This document shows positions 16,150-25,647 of a stretch of DNA of 35,828 nucleotides, one piece after another. The translations under genes and the position numbers were made by a program. This DNA is from Haemophilus paracuniculus (GTDB lineage: Bacteria; Pseudomonadota; Gammaproteobacteria; Enterobacterales; Pasteurellaceae): positions 92,577 through 128,404 of the forward strand of contig NZ_MUYA01000002.1 in assembly GCF_002015115.1 (NCBI RefSeq), read 5' to 3'. Numbering within the stretch: the stretch's first letter is position 1; every line of letters begins with the position of its first letter. Below the pieces are notes generated by a model, which made no database searches, had not been told where the DNA came from, and was given only the letters and a program-made list of their open reading frames with translations.

Positions 16150-18291
16150 ATGTGGAAAAAAACGCTGTTAGCGTTATTGGTGGCAAGCCCGTTGCTTTGG
16201 GCGAATGAAAATCCACCCGCCTCAACGGCAACGGAAAAAACATTTAGCCAAAGCGAGGTGGATCAACTTCAAGGCAAATGGAAAAGCGACCAAGAAAAAG
16301 AGGCTCAACATCTTATCGCTCAACGCAACCTCTTTTTAGAGGTGGAATCCTTGCTCAACGGCATTACCTCGCAAGCCAAAATCTCGCCTGAAATGTTGCA
16401 ATTAAGCAGCAAATTGATCGATTTATTGGGCGATTATCCCCTGCGAGAAGAAGCGGAATGGTCTTTGCTCAACGCCAAATTATCCAAAGGGCAGGCGAGT
16501 GAGGCGGATATTCAAGCCTTTCAGCAACGCTACCCAAATTCCGCCTATCAGAAAACCCTCGCCCAACGCCCGTTTGAGCAACTTTATTCCCAGAAAAAAT
16601 ATGGGGAATTGTTGGATTACGCCAAACAGGTCGCACCGCAAGGGGCGGACAATCAATGCCGAATGTTCTCGGCACAATATCAGCAGTTAGCGAATAAACT
16701 CAACGGCTCGGCGGACAACGCCAAAGAGAAAGCAGTGCAGAGTCAAACGGCGTTTTTGTTGAAAGATCTGTTCGGGCAGTTTGAAGGCTTTTGGTCGAAA
16801 ACCCTTGCCGTGCCTGAAATCTGCCAAGATATTGAAAAAGCGTGGCAAGCGGACGGCGGCAAAACCAACGAACAAATTCAACAAAAAGCGGTGGCTTTAT
16901 TTGCCAAAAATAATGGCAAAGCCTTGGCGGAATTAGCGAAAGGTAGCGAGGTAGCAGGGTGGATCAACAGCCTCGAAAAATTGCTTGCCGAGCCACAAAA
17001 TCTGCCGAAATTTTTAGAAATCCTACCCCTTGCAGAACAAAATAAAACGGCGGAACAACTGCAAACGATTGAACTTAACAAACCAGTCGTGGTTCAAGCG
17101 TTCCCCGCTTTTGTAAAAACCTTGCCCGAGCAACTGGAAAACCCTGATTTTGCCGTATATCAGCAATGGGCAGATCAACTGCAACTCAGCCCAGAGCAGG
17201 TGCGAGAGTGGAAAATTGCGTTTTTGAACCGCTTGTTTGATAACCAAAACCCGACTTTCCAAACGTGGCGAGATAACCAAATTGCCGAATTGAAAGCGGA
17301 TAATCTCACTGAACGCCGTTTGCGTTTGGCGATTTTGCAACAAGAGCCGTTATCCCAATGGCTTGATCTGCTTTCCAACGAGGGCAAAACGAAATTGGAA
17401 TGGCGTTATTGGGCGGCAAAAAGCGAGAAAAATGCCAAAAAACGGGAACAGCAGTTACAGGCGTTAATGGGCGAACGTGGTTTCTATCCAATGTTAGCGG
17501 CGGACAGCTTAGGCAAGCCTTACCAACTTTCCGAACCCGAATTTAAAGGCTTAACGGACGAACAAAAACAGCAATTCGCCCCGCAACTTGCCAAAATCAC
17601 CGAATGGAAAGCGTTGGAACGCCATTCCCAAGCCAAAACTGCGTGGGTAAATTGGCTCAAAACATTGAGTTTTGACGAGCAAATCGCCCTTGCCGATTAC
17701 GCCAAACAGCAAGATTGGTATGATTTAGCGGTGGAAAGCACCATTTTGGCGAAAGCGTGGGATTATTTGAGTTTGCGTCTGCCGAATGCCTATTCCCAAT
17801 GGTACGATTTACATTTAGCTGATAAGCCGATCAGTAAGTCGTTCGCAATGGCGATTGCTCGTCAAGAAAGTGCGTGGGATGCCCAAGCCCGTTCTTCGGC
17901 AAATGCGTTAGGTTTGATGCAAATGTTACCTAGCACCGCCGAGAAAACGGCGAAAGATAACAGCTTGCCGTTCGCAGGGGAAAATGATCTCTTTGATCCA
18001 TTCAAAAACATTATGCTTGGCGTAACTCATTTAACGGAATTGAATCAAAAATACCCGAGCAACCGAGCCTTAATCGCCGCCGCTTACAATGCAGGGGCAG
18101 GGCGAGTGGAAAAATGGTTGGAACGTTCGCAAGGTAAATTGGCAATGGACGAATTTATCGCCTCTATTCCCTTTTACGAAACCCGAGGCTATGTGCAAAA
18201 CGTGATCGCCTACGACTATTACTACCAACTTTTGCAGAAAGTGAAAGAACCGATTATGTTCAACCAAGCTGAAAAAGTGCGTAAGTATTAA
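16150..18291 (+). CDS. slt: Soluble lytic murein transglycosylase
   Basis: Slt cleaves the glycan strands of peptidoglycan to 1,6-anhydro products in the periplasm. The protein has 713 residues. It opens with a signal peptide (MWKKTLLALLVASPLLWA, cut after about residue 18). A long alpha-helical superhelical domain with repeated Gln/Ala/Leu-rich helices follows. The C-terminal lysozyme-like domain has the catalytic glutamate E573 in ARQESAWD, then GLMQMLPSTA and AAYNAGAGRVEKW. It is longer than E. coli Slt70 but has the same order. A perfect uptake signal is embedded at 17228-17236, and a variant one at about 17028. No trpR follows, unlike in E. coli. Confidence 0.94.
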   Translation: MWKKTLLALLVASPLLWANENPPASTATEKTFSQSEVDQLQGKWKSDQEKEAQHLIAQRNLFLEVESLLNGITSQAKISPEMLQLSSKLIDLLGDYPLREEAEWSLLNAKLSKGQASEADIQAFQQRYPNSAYQKTLAQRPFEQLYSQKKYGELLDYAKQVAPQGADNQCRMFSAQYQQLANKLNGSADNAKEKAVQSQTAFLLKDLFGQFEGFWSKTLAVPEICQDIEKAWQADGGKTNEQIQQKAVALFAKNNGKALAELAKGSEVAGWINSLEKLLAEPQNLPKFLEILPLAEQNKTAEQLQTIELNKPVVVQAFPAFVKTLPEQLENPDFAVYQQWADQLQLSPEQVREWKIAFLNRLFDNQNPTFQTWRDNQIAELKADNLTERRLRLAILQQEPLSQWLDLLSNEGKTKLEWRYWAAKSEKNAKKREQQLQALMGERGFYPMLAADSLGKPYQLSEPEFKGLTDEQKQQFAPQLAKITEWKALERHSQAKTAWVNWLKTLSFDEQIALADYAKQQDWYDLAVESTILAKAWDYLSLRLPNAYSQWYDLHLADKPISKSFAMAIARQESAWDAQARSSANALGLMQMLPSTAEKTAKDNSLPFAGENDLFDPFKNIMLGVTHLTELNQKYPSNRALIAAAYNAGAGRVEKWLERSQGKLAMDEFIASIPFYETRGYVQNVIAYDYYYQLLQKVKEPIMFNQAEKVRKY

Positions 18292-18295
18292 CCCA

Positions 18296-18328
18296 AACCC
18301 GCTTGTTTTCGCAAGCGGGTTGTTTTTT
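18296..18328 (+). terminator. slt terminator
   Basis: AACCCGCTTG (18296-18305) pairs perfectly with CAAGCGGGTT (18312-18321). The loop is six bases and T6 follows at 18323-18328. It begins five bases after the slt stop. Confidence 0.9.
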
Positions 18329-18359
18329 GTCAAATTTTGCAAAGATTTTGTTAGCCTTT

Positions 18360-18368
18360 TGTTAAAAT
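18360..18368 (+). promoter_or_regulatory. Possible extended -10 promoter of maeB
   Basis: TG-T-TAAAAT is an extended -10 element about 58 bases before the maeB ATG. TTGCAA at 18337-18342 is a possible weak -35 box, at a spacing longer than ideal. Confidence 0.35.
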
Positions 18369-18425
18369 AAGAGTAAAATCGCACCCACTTTTTTCTGACA
18401 ACATTTCATTTTAGAGGACACAACA

Positions 18426-19694
18426 ATGAGCGATTTAAGACAAGCTGCCTTAGATTTCCACGAATTTCCCGTTCCAGGCAAAATTGCGGTTACTCCAACC
18501 AAAGCCTTAGCCACCCAGCACGATTTAGCCCTCGCTTATTCCCCTGGCGTTGCCGAACCTTGCTTAGAGATTGAAAAAGATCCGTCCGCCGCTCGCCGCT
18601 ACACCGCACGCGGTAATTTGGTGGCGGTAATCTCAAACGGCACGGCGGTGCTAGGTTTGGGTAATATCGGGGCGTTGGCAAGTAAGCCCGTAATGGAAGG
18701 CAAGGGGGTACTTTTCAAAAAATTTGCGGGCATTGATGTGTTTGATATTGAGATCAACGAACACGATCCAGACAAATTAGTCGATATTATCGCCTCACTT
18801 GAACCGACTTTCGGCGGCATCAACCTTGAAGATATTAAAGCCCCAGAATGTTTTTACATTGAGCGAAAATTGCGTGAGCGTATGGGGATTCCTGTTTTCC
18901 ACGATGACCAACACGGCACGGCGATTATCGCAGGGGCGGCAGTGATCAACGGTTTAAGCGTTGTCGGCAAAGATATTAGCAAAATCCGCTTGGTGGTAAA
19001 CGGGGCAGGGGCTTCGGCGATTGCTTGCACCAACTTGTTAATGTCCCTCGGCGTAAAACGTGAAAACATCACAATGTGCGACTCAAAAGGCGTGATCTAC
19101 CAAGGTCGTGGCGATCAAATGGACGAAACCAAACAGTTCTATGCGATTGAAGATAACGGCTGGCGTACCCTCGGTGATGCGATTGTGGGGGCAGATGTAT
19201 TCCTCGGCTGTTCAAAAGCAGGGGCGTTAAAACCTGAAATGGTGAAAGAAATGGCGGACACCCCGTTAATTCTCGCCCTCGCCAACCCAGTGCCAGAAAT
19301 CACCCCGCAAGATGCCAAAGCCGTTCGCCCAGATGCGATTGTTTGCACAGGTCGTTCCGACTATCCAAACCAAGTAAACAACGTGCTTTGCTTCCCGTTC
19401 CTTTTCCGTGGGGCGTTAGACGTGGGGGCAACCGCCATCAACGAAGAAATGAAAATGGCAGCCTCTTATGCGATCGCCGAACTCGCCAAAGAACCCGTGC
19501 CGTTTGAAGTGATTTCCACCTACGGCGAAAAATCATTCGGTGCGGATTACATTATCCCAACCCCATTCGATCCACGCTTAATCGTCCAAGTTTCTACCGC
19601 CGTGGCGAAAAAAGCGATTGAAACGGGTGTCGCTACTCGTCCGATCACCGACTGGGACGCTTATGCGGAACAAGTTAAAAAGTTGGTTGCGTAA
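18426..19694 (+). CDS. Malic enzyme, short form without phosphotransacetylase domain
   Basis: The protein oxidatively decarboxylates malate to pyruvate, probably with NADP. Its 422 residues match the N-terminal half of E. coli MaeB. They include the active-site block [24 protein letters not shown], the metal-binding EDIKAPECF and DDQHGTA, the dinucleotide fold [16 protein letters not shown] and the closing [16 protein letters not shown]. MaeB of E. coli continues into a phosphotransacetylase-like domain of over 300 residues. Here the protein stops at the domain boundary and a terminator follows 26 bases later, with no trace of the missing domain. AGAGGA is the ribosome site. Because of the missing domain I leave the symbol open; maeB is the nearest name. 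Confidence 0.92.
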   Translation: MSDLRQAALDFHEFPVPGKIAVTPTKALATQHDLALAYSPGVAEPCLEIEKDPSAARRYTARGNLVAVISNGTAVLGLGNIGALASKPVMEGKGVLFKKFAGIDVFDIEINEHDPDKLVDIIASLEPTFGGINLEDIKAPECFYIERKLRERMGIPVFHDDQHGTAIIAGAAVINGLSVVGKDISKIRLVVNGAGASAIACTNLLMSLGVKRENITMCDSKGVIYQGRGDQMDETKQFYAIEDNGWRTLGDAIVGADVFLGCSKAGALKPEMVKEMADTPLILALANPVPEITPQDAKAVRPDAIVCTGRSDYPNQVNNVLCFPFLFRGALDVGATAINEEMKMAASYAIAELAKEPVPFEVISTYGEKSFGADYIIPTPFDPRLIVQVSTAVAKKAIETGVATRPITDWDAYAEQVKKLVA

Positions 19695-19720
19695 AATTTA
19701 AAATTACTTTTACACTATAG

Positions 19721-19744
19721 AAGAGGCTTTAAAGCCTCTTTTTT
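19721..19744 (+). terminator. Terminator after the malic enzyme gene
   Basis: The perfect 20-base palindrome AAGAGGCTTTAAAGCCTCTT (19721-19740) runs into T6. It is symmetric, with only the central bases unpaired. Confidence 0.88.
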
Positions 19745-19862
19745 ACAAAAATATAATAGAATAATTTAATTTTTTACATAAATAAATTAAATGATAGTAT
19801 ATTACTGGACATTTTATAAGCAGGTATGGGAGTGAGATTTAACATATTTGATTATAAATTGT

Positions 19863-19889
19863 TTGATTTTTTTTTTTTTCGACTAAAAT
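19863..19889 (+). promoter_or_regulatory. Adhesin promoter with a T13 tract in its spacer
   Basis: TTGATT (19863-19868) and TAAAAT (19884-19889) look like -35 and -10 boxes 15 bases apart, and most of the spacer is a run of 13 T (19867-19879). Two more T would give the ideal 17-base spacing. The rest of the 252-base gap before the adhesin is very AT-rich and holds no gene. TATATT near 19798 is a second, weaker -10 candidate. Confidence 0.45.
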
Positions 19890-19946
19890 TGGATATTTTG
19901 AGCACAATTTGTGTTTTTTGATTTTAACAAAGGATCGTAAATCAAT

Positions 19947-22900
19947 ATGAATAAGATTTTTAAAGTAATTTACAATGTGTCGATGCAACGTTTTATTGTT
20001 GTTTCTGAGTTAAGTAAGAGTAAAGGGAAATCAAGCAGTAAAATAGATAAACGACCAGATCTTTCTTTACCATTAAGTTTAGTCGGTGGTTTATTGTTGA
20101 GCACAAATGCTTTTTCTGCTAGTCAGGTTTCACCAAATCAGTTTTATGCTGAAACGGATAGTGCAAACTCATTTGTGGCGGTGGGTAAGACTGCAATAAA
20201 ACAGAATACAGGTTCAGGTGTTTCTATTGGTAGTAATACTTCTGTAAATTTACCCAATGGAATTGCGATAGGACAAAATGTTTCGGTAGGATTACAAAGT
20301 ACTTTAGATAATTCTTGGCAGTTATTGGGACGTGAAAGCACGGCATTAGGTCAGAATGTTACCTTAGCGATGAATAGAAGTGTAGCTATTGGTACTGATA
20401 TTTTGGTTGGGCGTCCAGATTTCCCTGGATTGACTACGGCAGACTATATTACAGAGTCTGTTGCGGTGGGAAGTTCTTTATATACACCTGCCAAGCAAGT
20501 TACTATGATGGGAACAAATGTTTCCGTGTTGGGTATGAATAGTGTAGGTATTGGTACGAATCTTTATGTCGGTCAAAATTCTCTACCTGGTTATTCAACA
20601 GAATCAGTTGTTTTGGGGAACCACATTTCAACATCAGAAAGAAGTTATGCGATAGGTTCGGCTATTACTGCAACGGCTACAGATGCAATTTCAATTGGCC
20701 GAGAAATTACCAATAAAGCACCAACTCGTTCTATTGCTATAGGTAAAGGCATTAATATCACGAGTGGTAGCTCTGAAGTGATCGCAATCGGGACGAATGC
20801 GAAATCTTATGGCGGTCGTTCTATTGCCATTGGTATGGATGCTGGAATAATGGGTGGTTATTCTAATATGATCGCCATTGGTTCTAATGCAAGAGCGAAT
20901 TTAGGAGCCGGAGCAATGGCATTCGGTCTTAATGCAAATGCATCCAATGAGGGTAGTGTGGCGATTGGTCGTAATGCTTTTGCTCAAAATAATAACTCTC
21001 TTGCTTTAGGTAATTCGGCAAATGCAACTTCATCATCTCTTGCCATTGGTAATGGAGCTCGTTCTTCTTCTGTCGCAGGCGTTTCAATTGGTACAAATGC
21101 TTGTGTAACAAATGCAGAAAATGGCATTGCGATTGGTAAAACTGCTATTGTTGAGGGAGCGAATACGGTCGCACTTGGTTCTGATATTTCTGTTAGCACT
21201 GCAGGTTCTGTTGTTTTAGGTAATGCTTCGGCTAGCTCTACAGCAGAAACTGTTAGTGATGCAACGGTTGGAAGTTACGTCTATTCGGCAGATCGTTTCG
21301 CAGGTAAAGATTTTACAAACCGAGCGGGAGCTTATGTAAGTGTAGGATCAACATCTAATCCTCGTCAAATCAAGTTTGTTGGTGCTGGGCAAATTTCTAA
21401 AAATTCGACAGATGCAATCAATGGTTCACAACTATATGCAGTAATGGAACGTGCAGAAACTGGTTGGAATATCACAACGAGTAAATCAGGTAATGGTGAA
21501 GTAAGCGGTACGATTGATGATAATATCGGTTTGGCAGAAATTTTAACCGTAGATGCAAATAATAATATCAACATTACCCAATCGGCAAATAAAATCAGCA
21601 TTGCTACTTCAAGTAAACCAACCTTTGAGATAGTTAATGTTACCAATAGCTTAAATGTTGGGGATATTATTGTGAACGCAAGCGGTATCAATATGACGAA
21701 TAAGCCGATTACTAATTTGCAAGCAGGCACAAATGATACTGATGCGGTAAACGTAAGTCAGTTGAAAAAAGCTCGTTCAGTAGTACGATCTGGCACGAAT
21801 ACAGTGGTACTAACGGAAGCGAATACGACTTCGGGAGGCACGGATTACATTGTTCACGCTTTCAATACGACTGTAAGCAAAGGTTCTGATGAAGTGAAAG
21901 TGGAAGGTACATTCAACACCGCCACCAACACCACCAACTATGCGATTGATTTGTCAGACAGTGCGAAGAACAACATCACCACCGCAAACGAGGTGGCGAA
22001 TGCGGCAAATAACACCGCAAATGCAGGTTGGAAGTTGAATACAACCAGTTCGGGCAATGGTCAAGTATCGGGTTCAAGCAATGAAACGATCAATATGAAC
22101 GAAACCGTTACCATTGATGCGGGCAACAATATCAACATCACGCAAGCCACCAACAAGATCACGATTGCAACTTCAACTAAGCCGACTTTTGAGACGGTGA
22201 ACCTGACCAAAGACGGCAACACGGTGAACTTCACGCCGAGTTCCGAGGGGCTAACCCTTTCAAACGCAACGGGTCAGCCCGTGAAAGTGTCGGGGGTGGC
22301 GAATGGCACGGTTAGCTCAACCAGCAAAGATGCGATCAACGGTTCGCAACTGTACGAAACGCAAAATACCCTCACGGCAAAAGGGTTGAGTTTCTTGGGC
22401 AACGATAACGGCTTAACTGCAATCCACAAAAACTTAGGCGACACGTTGAGTATTGTCGGTGGTGTGGATAAAGCTCAAAAAGACAGCACAACCGCCAAAA
22501 ACACCTATGTGGATAATGAGGACGGCAAGCTGGTGGTGAAATTCAGAGAAACCCCTGAATTTAAAGGCGTAACGTTCAATACAAGCGGTACGATTGTAAA
22601 TCTAACCACCACGGCAGAGGGGCTAAAAGTTGCGGATAAAGACGGCAATGTGACCAAAATCACCAACGTGGCGAATGGCACAGTCAGCCCAACCAGCAAC
22701 GATGCGATTAACGGTTCACAGCTTTATGCCACGGAAAAAGCCTTGACCGCAAAAGGGTTGAGTTTCTTGGGTAACGATAACGGCTTAACGGCGATCCACA
22801 AAAATCTCGGCGACACGTTGAGCATTGTGGGCGGTGCGAGCAACGAAACCACCTCAAACATCAACACCTATGTGGATAACAGCGGTACGCAGTTGATCGT

Positions 22901-25106
22901 GAAGATCAAGGAAAACCCTGAATTTAAGGGCGTAACCTTTAATACAAGCGGTACGATTGTGAATTTAACCACCACCGCAGAAGGACTAAAAGTTGCGGAT
23001 AAAGACGGCAACGCCACCAAAATTACCAATGTGGCAAACGGCACAATCAGCTCAACTAGCAACGATGCAATCAATGGTTCACAGCTTTACGCCACGGAAA
23101 AAGCCTTGACCGCAAAAGGGTTGAGTTTCTTGGGCAACGATAACGGCTTAACAGCGATTCACAAAAACTTAGGCGATACATTGAGCATTGTGGGTGGTGC
23201 GAGCAATGAAACCACCTCAAATATCAATACCTATGTGGATAACAGCGGTACGCAGTTGATTGTGAAAATCAAGGAAAACCCTGAATTTACAGGTGTAACC
23301 TTTAACACAAGCGGTACGATTGTGAATCTAACCACCACGGAAGAGGGGCTAAAAGTTGCGGATAAAGACGGCAACGCCACCAAAATCACTAACCTCAAAG
23401 CAGGCGAGGCGGATACCGATGCGGTGAATGTCAGCCAGTTGAAAAATGCCACGTCCAATATGGTGGCGACGGGCTTGAATTTTGCAGGGGATAATAATGT
23501 AACCGTTCATCGTGATCTCGGTCAGACCTTGAAGATCGAGGGCGGGGCGACTTCCAACCTGACTTACGGCAACATCGGGGTGGTGGAAGATCCTGCGAAT
23601 GGCTCGCTATCCGTGCGTTTGGCGGAAAAAATCAATCTCGGCACGAATGGCACGATCACAATGGGCAATACCACCCTCGCCGATAACCAAATCAAGGTGG
23701 GCGATAACACTACCATTGGCAACGGTACGGCGACTTTCGGCAACGTTACCATTGCGAACGACAAAATCAGCGGATTGCGAGACGGTGATATTTCGGCAAA
23801 TAGCACCGAAGCGATTAACGGCAGCCAGCTTTTCCGCGTGGTGAATAATATTTCGAACGTGGCAAGCGATGTGGCGAAAGGGTGGAATTTAACCACCACT
23901 GCAAGCGGTGGTTTTGTGGAAAATACTAGCCTTGAACAGATCAATATGGGCGAAACCGTTAAGATTGACGCAGGCAAAAATGTGAACATTACCCAAGCGG
24001 GCAATACGGTGAGCATTGCCGTGTCAAACAATCCGACTTTTGAAAACGTTACCACCGACAATTTAATTTTCGCAGGCAATCCAAATGCGAAAATGAATTA
24101 CGCAGACGGCGGCATTAGCCTCAATGGTAATAAATTAACCAATGTGGCGAACGGCACGAACCCAACGGATGCGGTCAATGTTCAGCAATTAAACAACGCA
24201 GGCTGGACGATTGCGGGCAATGGCAACAACGTGAGCAAAGTGGTGAATAACAATGTGGTGAGCTTTGATAATGGCAACGGCACAACGGCTCGGGTGGTAA
24301 AAAAGGACGATGGTTCGACTGCGGTCAGCTATGATGTGAATCGTTCCCCGATCATCACAAACAGTGATGGTACGCTGGTAGCGGGTAACAAATCAGGCTT
24401 TGCGACCGCCGATGATATTGCCAATGCGATTAACCAAGCGGGCTGGCAGGTGCAATCCACCGCCACCGTTGGCACAACGGGCAAAGTGGTGAATTTGGAT
24501 AGTAACGGCAACAGAACTGCCAACCAAGCAGCGACCAAAGTGTCCGTGGGGAATACGGTGAATGTCAATGCCGGCAACAACATTGTGGTAACTCGCCAAG
24601 GGCGGAATATTGAAGTTGCCACCTCAATGACCCCAACGTTCAATACCGTTGCGGTTGGCAATGGCGAAGTTACCATTGGGGCGAGCAAAGGCAAGGACGG
24701 CGTCAGCCAAGTTACCCTCGCAGGTAAAGACGGCAAATCCGCCGCACGCATTTCAAATGTAGCCGCAGGAAAAGCGGACACCGATGCGGTGAATGTGAGC
24801 CAGTTACGCAACACAGCCAATATATTGAACAACAATATCAATGCGGTAAATGATCGCGTTACCAAAGTGGATCGCCGTCTAAGAGCGGGCGTTGCAGGGG
24901 CGTTAGCGGTCGGCAACTTGCCACAAGTCCACACCAACGGCAAATCACAACTTGCCGCAGGGGTAGGCTCTTACCGTGGACAAAACGCCGTTGCCGTGGG
25001 TTACTCTCGCTTGTCCGATAACGGCAAAGTGATCTTAAAAGTCTCAGGCAACGCAGACAGCCGCGGCGATGTCGGAGGTGCGGCATCTATCGGCTTTGAG
25101 TGGTAA
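19947..25106 (+). CDS. Trimeric autotransporter adhesin, YadA/Hia type
   Basis: This 1719-residue type Vc surface adhesin should form a trimer on the outer membrane. It begins with an extended signal peptide (MNKIFKVIYNVSMQRFIVVSEL) and a hydrophobic core, cut near residue 57. Residues about 65-440 form a YadA-like head with many S/A-I-A-I-G repeats. Necks and stalk follow, marked by DAINGSQLY and DAVNVSQL motifs. Three tandem repeat units begin at residues 813, 937 and 1058 (GLSFLGNDNGLTAIHKN). The last 75 residues are the barrel anchor, ending in IGFEW. An AAGGA ribosome site lies 12 bases before the ATG. The first 1.85 kb is AT-rich with T/A-ending codons, while the remainder uses C/G-rich codons like its neighbours, suggesting a mosaic gene. 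Receptor specificity cannot be read from the sequence. Confidence 0.95.
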   Translation: MNKIFKVIYNVSMQRFIVVSELSKSKGKSSSKIDKRPDLSLPLSLVGGLLLSTNAFSASQVSPNQFYAETDSANSFVAVGKTAIKQNTGSGVSIGSNTSVNLPNGIAIGQNVSVGLQSTLDNSWQLLGRESTALGQNVTLAMNRSVAIGTDILVGRPDFPGLTTADYITESVAVGSSLYTPAKQVTMMGTNVSVLGMNSVGIGTNLYVGQNSLPGYSTESVVLGNHISTSERSYAIGSAITATATDAISIGREITNKAPTRSIAIGKGINITSGSSEVIAIGTNAKSYGGRSIAIGMDAGIMGGYSNMIAIGSNARANLGAGAMAFGLNANASNEGSVAIGRNAFAQNNNSLALGNSANATSSSLAIGNGARSSSVAGVSIGTNACVTNAENGIAIGKTAIVEGANTVALGSDISVSTAGSVVLGNASASSTAETVSDATVGSYVYSADRFAGKDFTNRAGAYVSVGSTSNPRQIKFVGAGQISKNSTDAINGSQLYAVMERAETGWNITTSKSGNGEVSGTIDDNIGLAEILTVDANNNINITQSANKISIATSSKPTFEIVNVTNSLNVGDIIVNASGINMTNKPITNLQAGTNDTDAVNVSQLKKARSVVRSGTNTVVLTEANTTSGGTDYIVHAFNTTVSKGSDEVKVEGTFNTATNTTNYAIDLSDSAKNNITTANEVANAANNTANAGWKLNTTSSGNGQVSGSSNETINMNETVTIDAGNNINITQATNKITIATSTKPTFETVNLTKDGNTVNFTPSSEGLTLSNATGQPVKVSGVANGTVSSTSKDAINGSQLYETQNTLTAKGLSFLGNDNGLTAIHKNLGDTLSIVGGVDKAQKDSTTAKNTYVDNEDGKLVVKFRETPEFKGVTFNTSGTIVNLTTTAEGLKVADKDGNVTKITNVANGTVSPTSNDAINGSQLYATEKALTAKGLSFLGNDNGLTAIHKNLGDTLSIVGGASNETTSNINTYVDNSGTQLIVKIKENPEFKGVTFNTSGTIVNLTTTAEGLKVADKDGNATKITNVANGTISSTSNDAINGSQLYATEKALTAKGLSFLGNDNGLTAIHKNLGDTLSIVGGASNETTSNINTYVDNSGTQLIVKIKENPEFTGVTFNTSGTIVNLTTTEEGLKVADKDGNATKITNLKAGEADTDAVNVSQLKNATSNMVATGLNFAGDNNVTVHRDLGQTLKIEGGATSNLTYGNIGVVEDPANGSLSVRLAEKINLGTNGTITMGNTTLADNQIKVGDNTTIGNGTATFGNVTIANDKISGLRDGDISANSTEAINGSQLFRVVNNISNVASDVAKGWNLTTTASGGFVENTSLEQINMGETVKIDAGKNVNITQAGNTVSIAVSNNPTFENVTTDNLIFAGNPNAKMNYADGGISLNGNKLTNVANGTNPTDAVNVQQLNNAGWTIAGNGNNVSKVVNNNVVSFDNGNGTTARVVKKDDGSTAVSYDVNRSPIITNSDGTLVAGNKSGFATADDIANAINQAGWQVQSTATVGTTGKVVNLDSNGNRTANQAATKVSVGNTVNVNAGNNIVVTRQGRNIEVATSMTPTFNTVAVGNGEVTIGASKGKDGVSQVTLAGKDGKSAARISNVAAGKADTDAVNVSQLRNTANILNNNINAVNDRVTKVDRRLRAGVAGALAVGNLPQVHTNGKSQLAAGVGSYRGQNAVAVGYSRLSDNGKVILKVSGNADSRGDVGGAASIGFEW
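22383..23396 (+). repeat. Three tandem adhesin repeat units
   Basis: Units start at 22383 (124 codons), 22755 (121 codons) and 23118 (about 93 codons before it diverges into a DAVNVSQL neck). The amino acid sequence is nearly identical between units 2 and 3, while the DNA differs at many synonymous positions. Each unit has a perfect uptake-signal core: 22581-22589, 22944-22952 and 23307-23315. Confidence 0.9.
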
Positions 25107-25128
25107 TTTCCACGATTGAACCTTAGTA

Positions 25129-25155
25129 AAACGCAACCTTTGGGTTGCGTTTTTT
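25129..25155 (+). terminator. Adhesin terminator
   Basis: AAACGCAACC (25129-25138) pairs with GGTTGCGTTT (25143-25152) and the T-run continues to 25155. It lies 22 bases after the stop. Confidence 0.88.
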
Positions 25156-25174
25156 ATTGCCGAAAGGGAATGAA

Positions 25175-25219
25175 ACAAGCGGTGGGATTGGCAAAAATTT
25201 TTAGGATCGCACCGCTTGT
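25175..25219. repeat. Inverted pair of perfect uptake signals
   Basis: ACAAGCGGT at 25175-25183 and ACCGCTTGT at 25211-25219 face each other across about 27 bases. They can form a hairpin between the adhesin and the HigBA pair. Both have the flanking GAT seen in most uptake signals of this window. The remainder of the gap to 25359 shows no gene. Confidence 0.85.
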
Positions 25220-25359
25220 GGCTTTTAATTTTGTGATCTCGATCGACAAAATGAATTTTGCTGGTGGAGAAAAATATCAGAATGGCTAGGATACGGATTG
25301 AGGATAATCTTTAATCCTTTGTTTAAAAAGTGTAAAATCAAGTTTATACGGCTAGAAAA

Positions 25360-25638
25360 ATGATTATTTCATTCAAGCACAAAGGGCTGGAATTGTTTTT
25401 CAAAACAGGTTCAACGGATGGGATTCAAGCCAAGCACGCTGGGAAGTTGAGATTACTTTTGGCGACTTTAAATAATGCGGAAACAGTATTTGCAATGGAT
25501 ATGCCAAGTTGGAATTTGCATAAATTACACGGTGATTTGGTAGGACATTGGTCGGTAAAAGTGAATGGAAATTGGCGTATCACATTTAAGTTTGAAAATG
25601 GACACGCTGAAATTGTCGATTATCAAGATTATCATTAA
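25360..25638 (+). CDS. higB: HigB-type toxin of the RelE superfamily
   Basis: HigB toxins are ribosome-dependent mRNA nucleases. The 92-residue protein starts MIISFKHKGLELFFKTG, the typical opening of the plasmid-maintenance killer (HigB) family. It keeps the block MPSWNLHKLHGDLVGHWSVKVNGNW (core WNLHKL, HWSVKVN) and the closing ITFKFENGHAEIVDYQDYH, with basic and aromatic residues expected at the active site. Toxin first, antitoxin second is the usual hig order. The antitoxin gene starts nine bases after the stop. There is no strong ribosome site immediately before the ATG. It sits directly behind the adhesin gene, in a stretch that looks accessory. Confidence 0.92.
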   Translation: MIISFKHKGLELFFKTGSTDGIQAKHAGKLRLLLATLNNAETVFAMDMPSWNLHKLHGDLVGHWSVKVNGNWRITFKFENGHAEIVDYQDYH

Positions 25639-25647
25639 GGAACAGTG

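Noticed and set aside
22383..23396. CRISPR-like spaced repeats
   Set aside because: The units are about 360 bases long, in frame, and encode stalk modules of the adhesin. There are no short repeats with spacers and no cas genes.
23564..24943. Long open frames on the minus strand opposite the adhesin (23564-24079, 24329-24943)
   Set aside because: They are by-products of the repetitive Asn/Thr/Val codons of the adhesin. No ribosome sites or recognisable domains were found.
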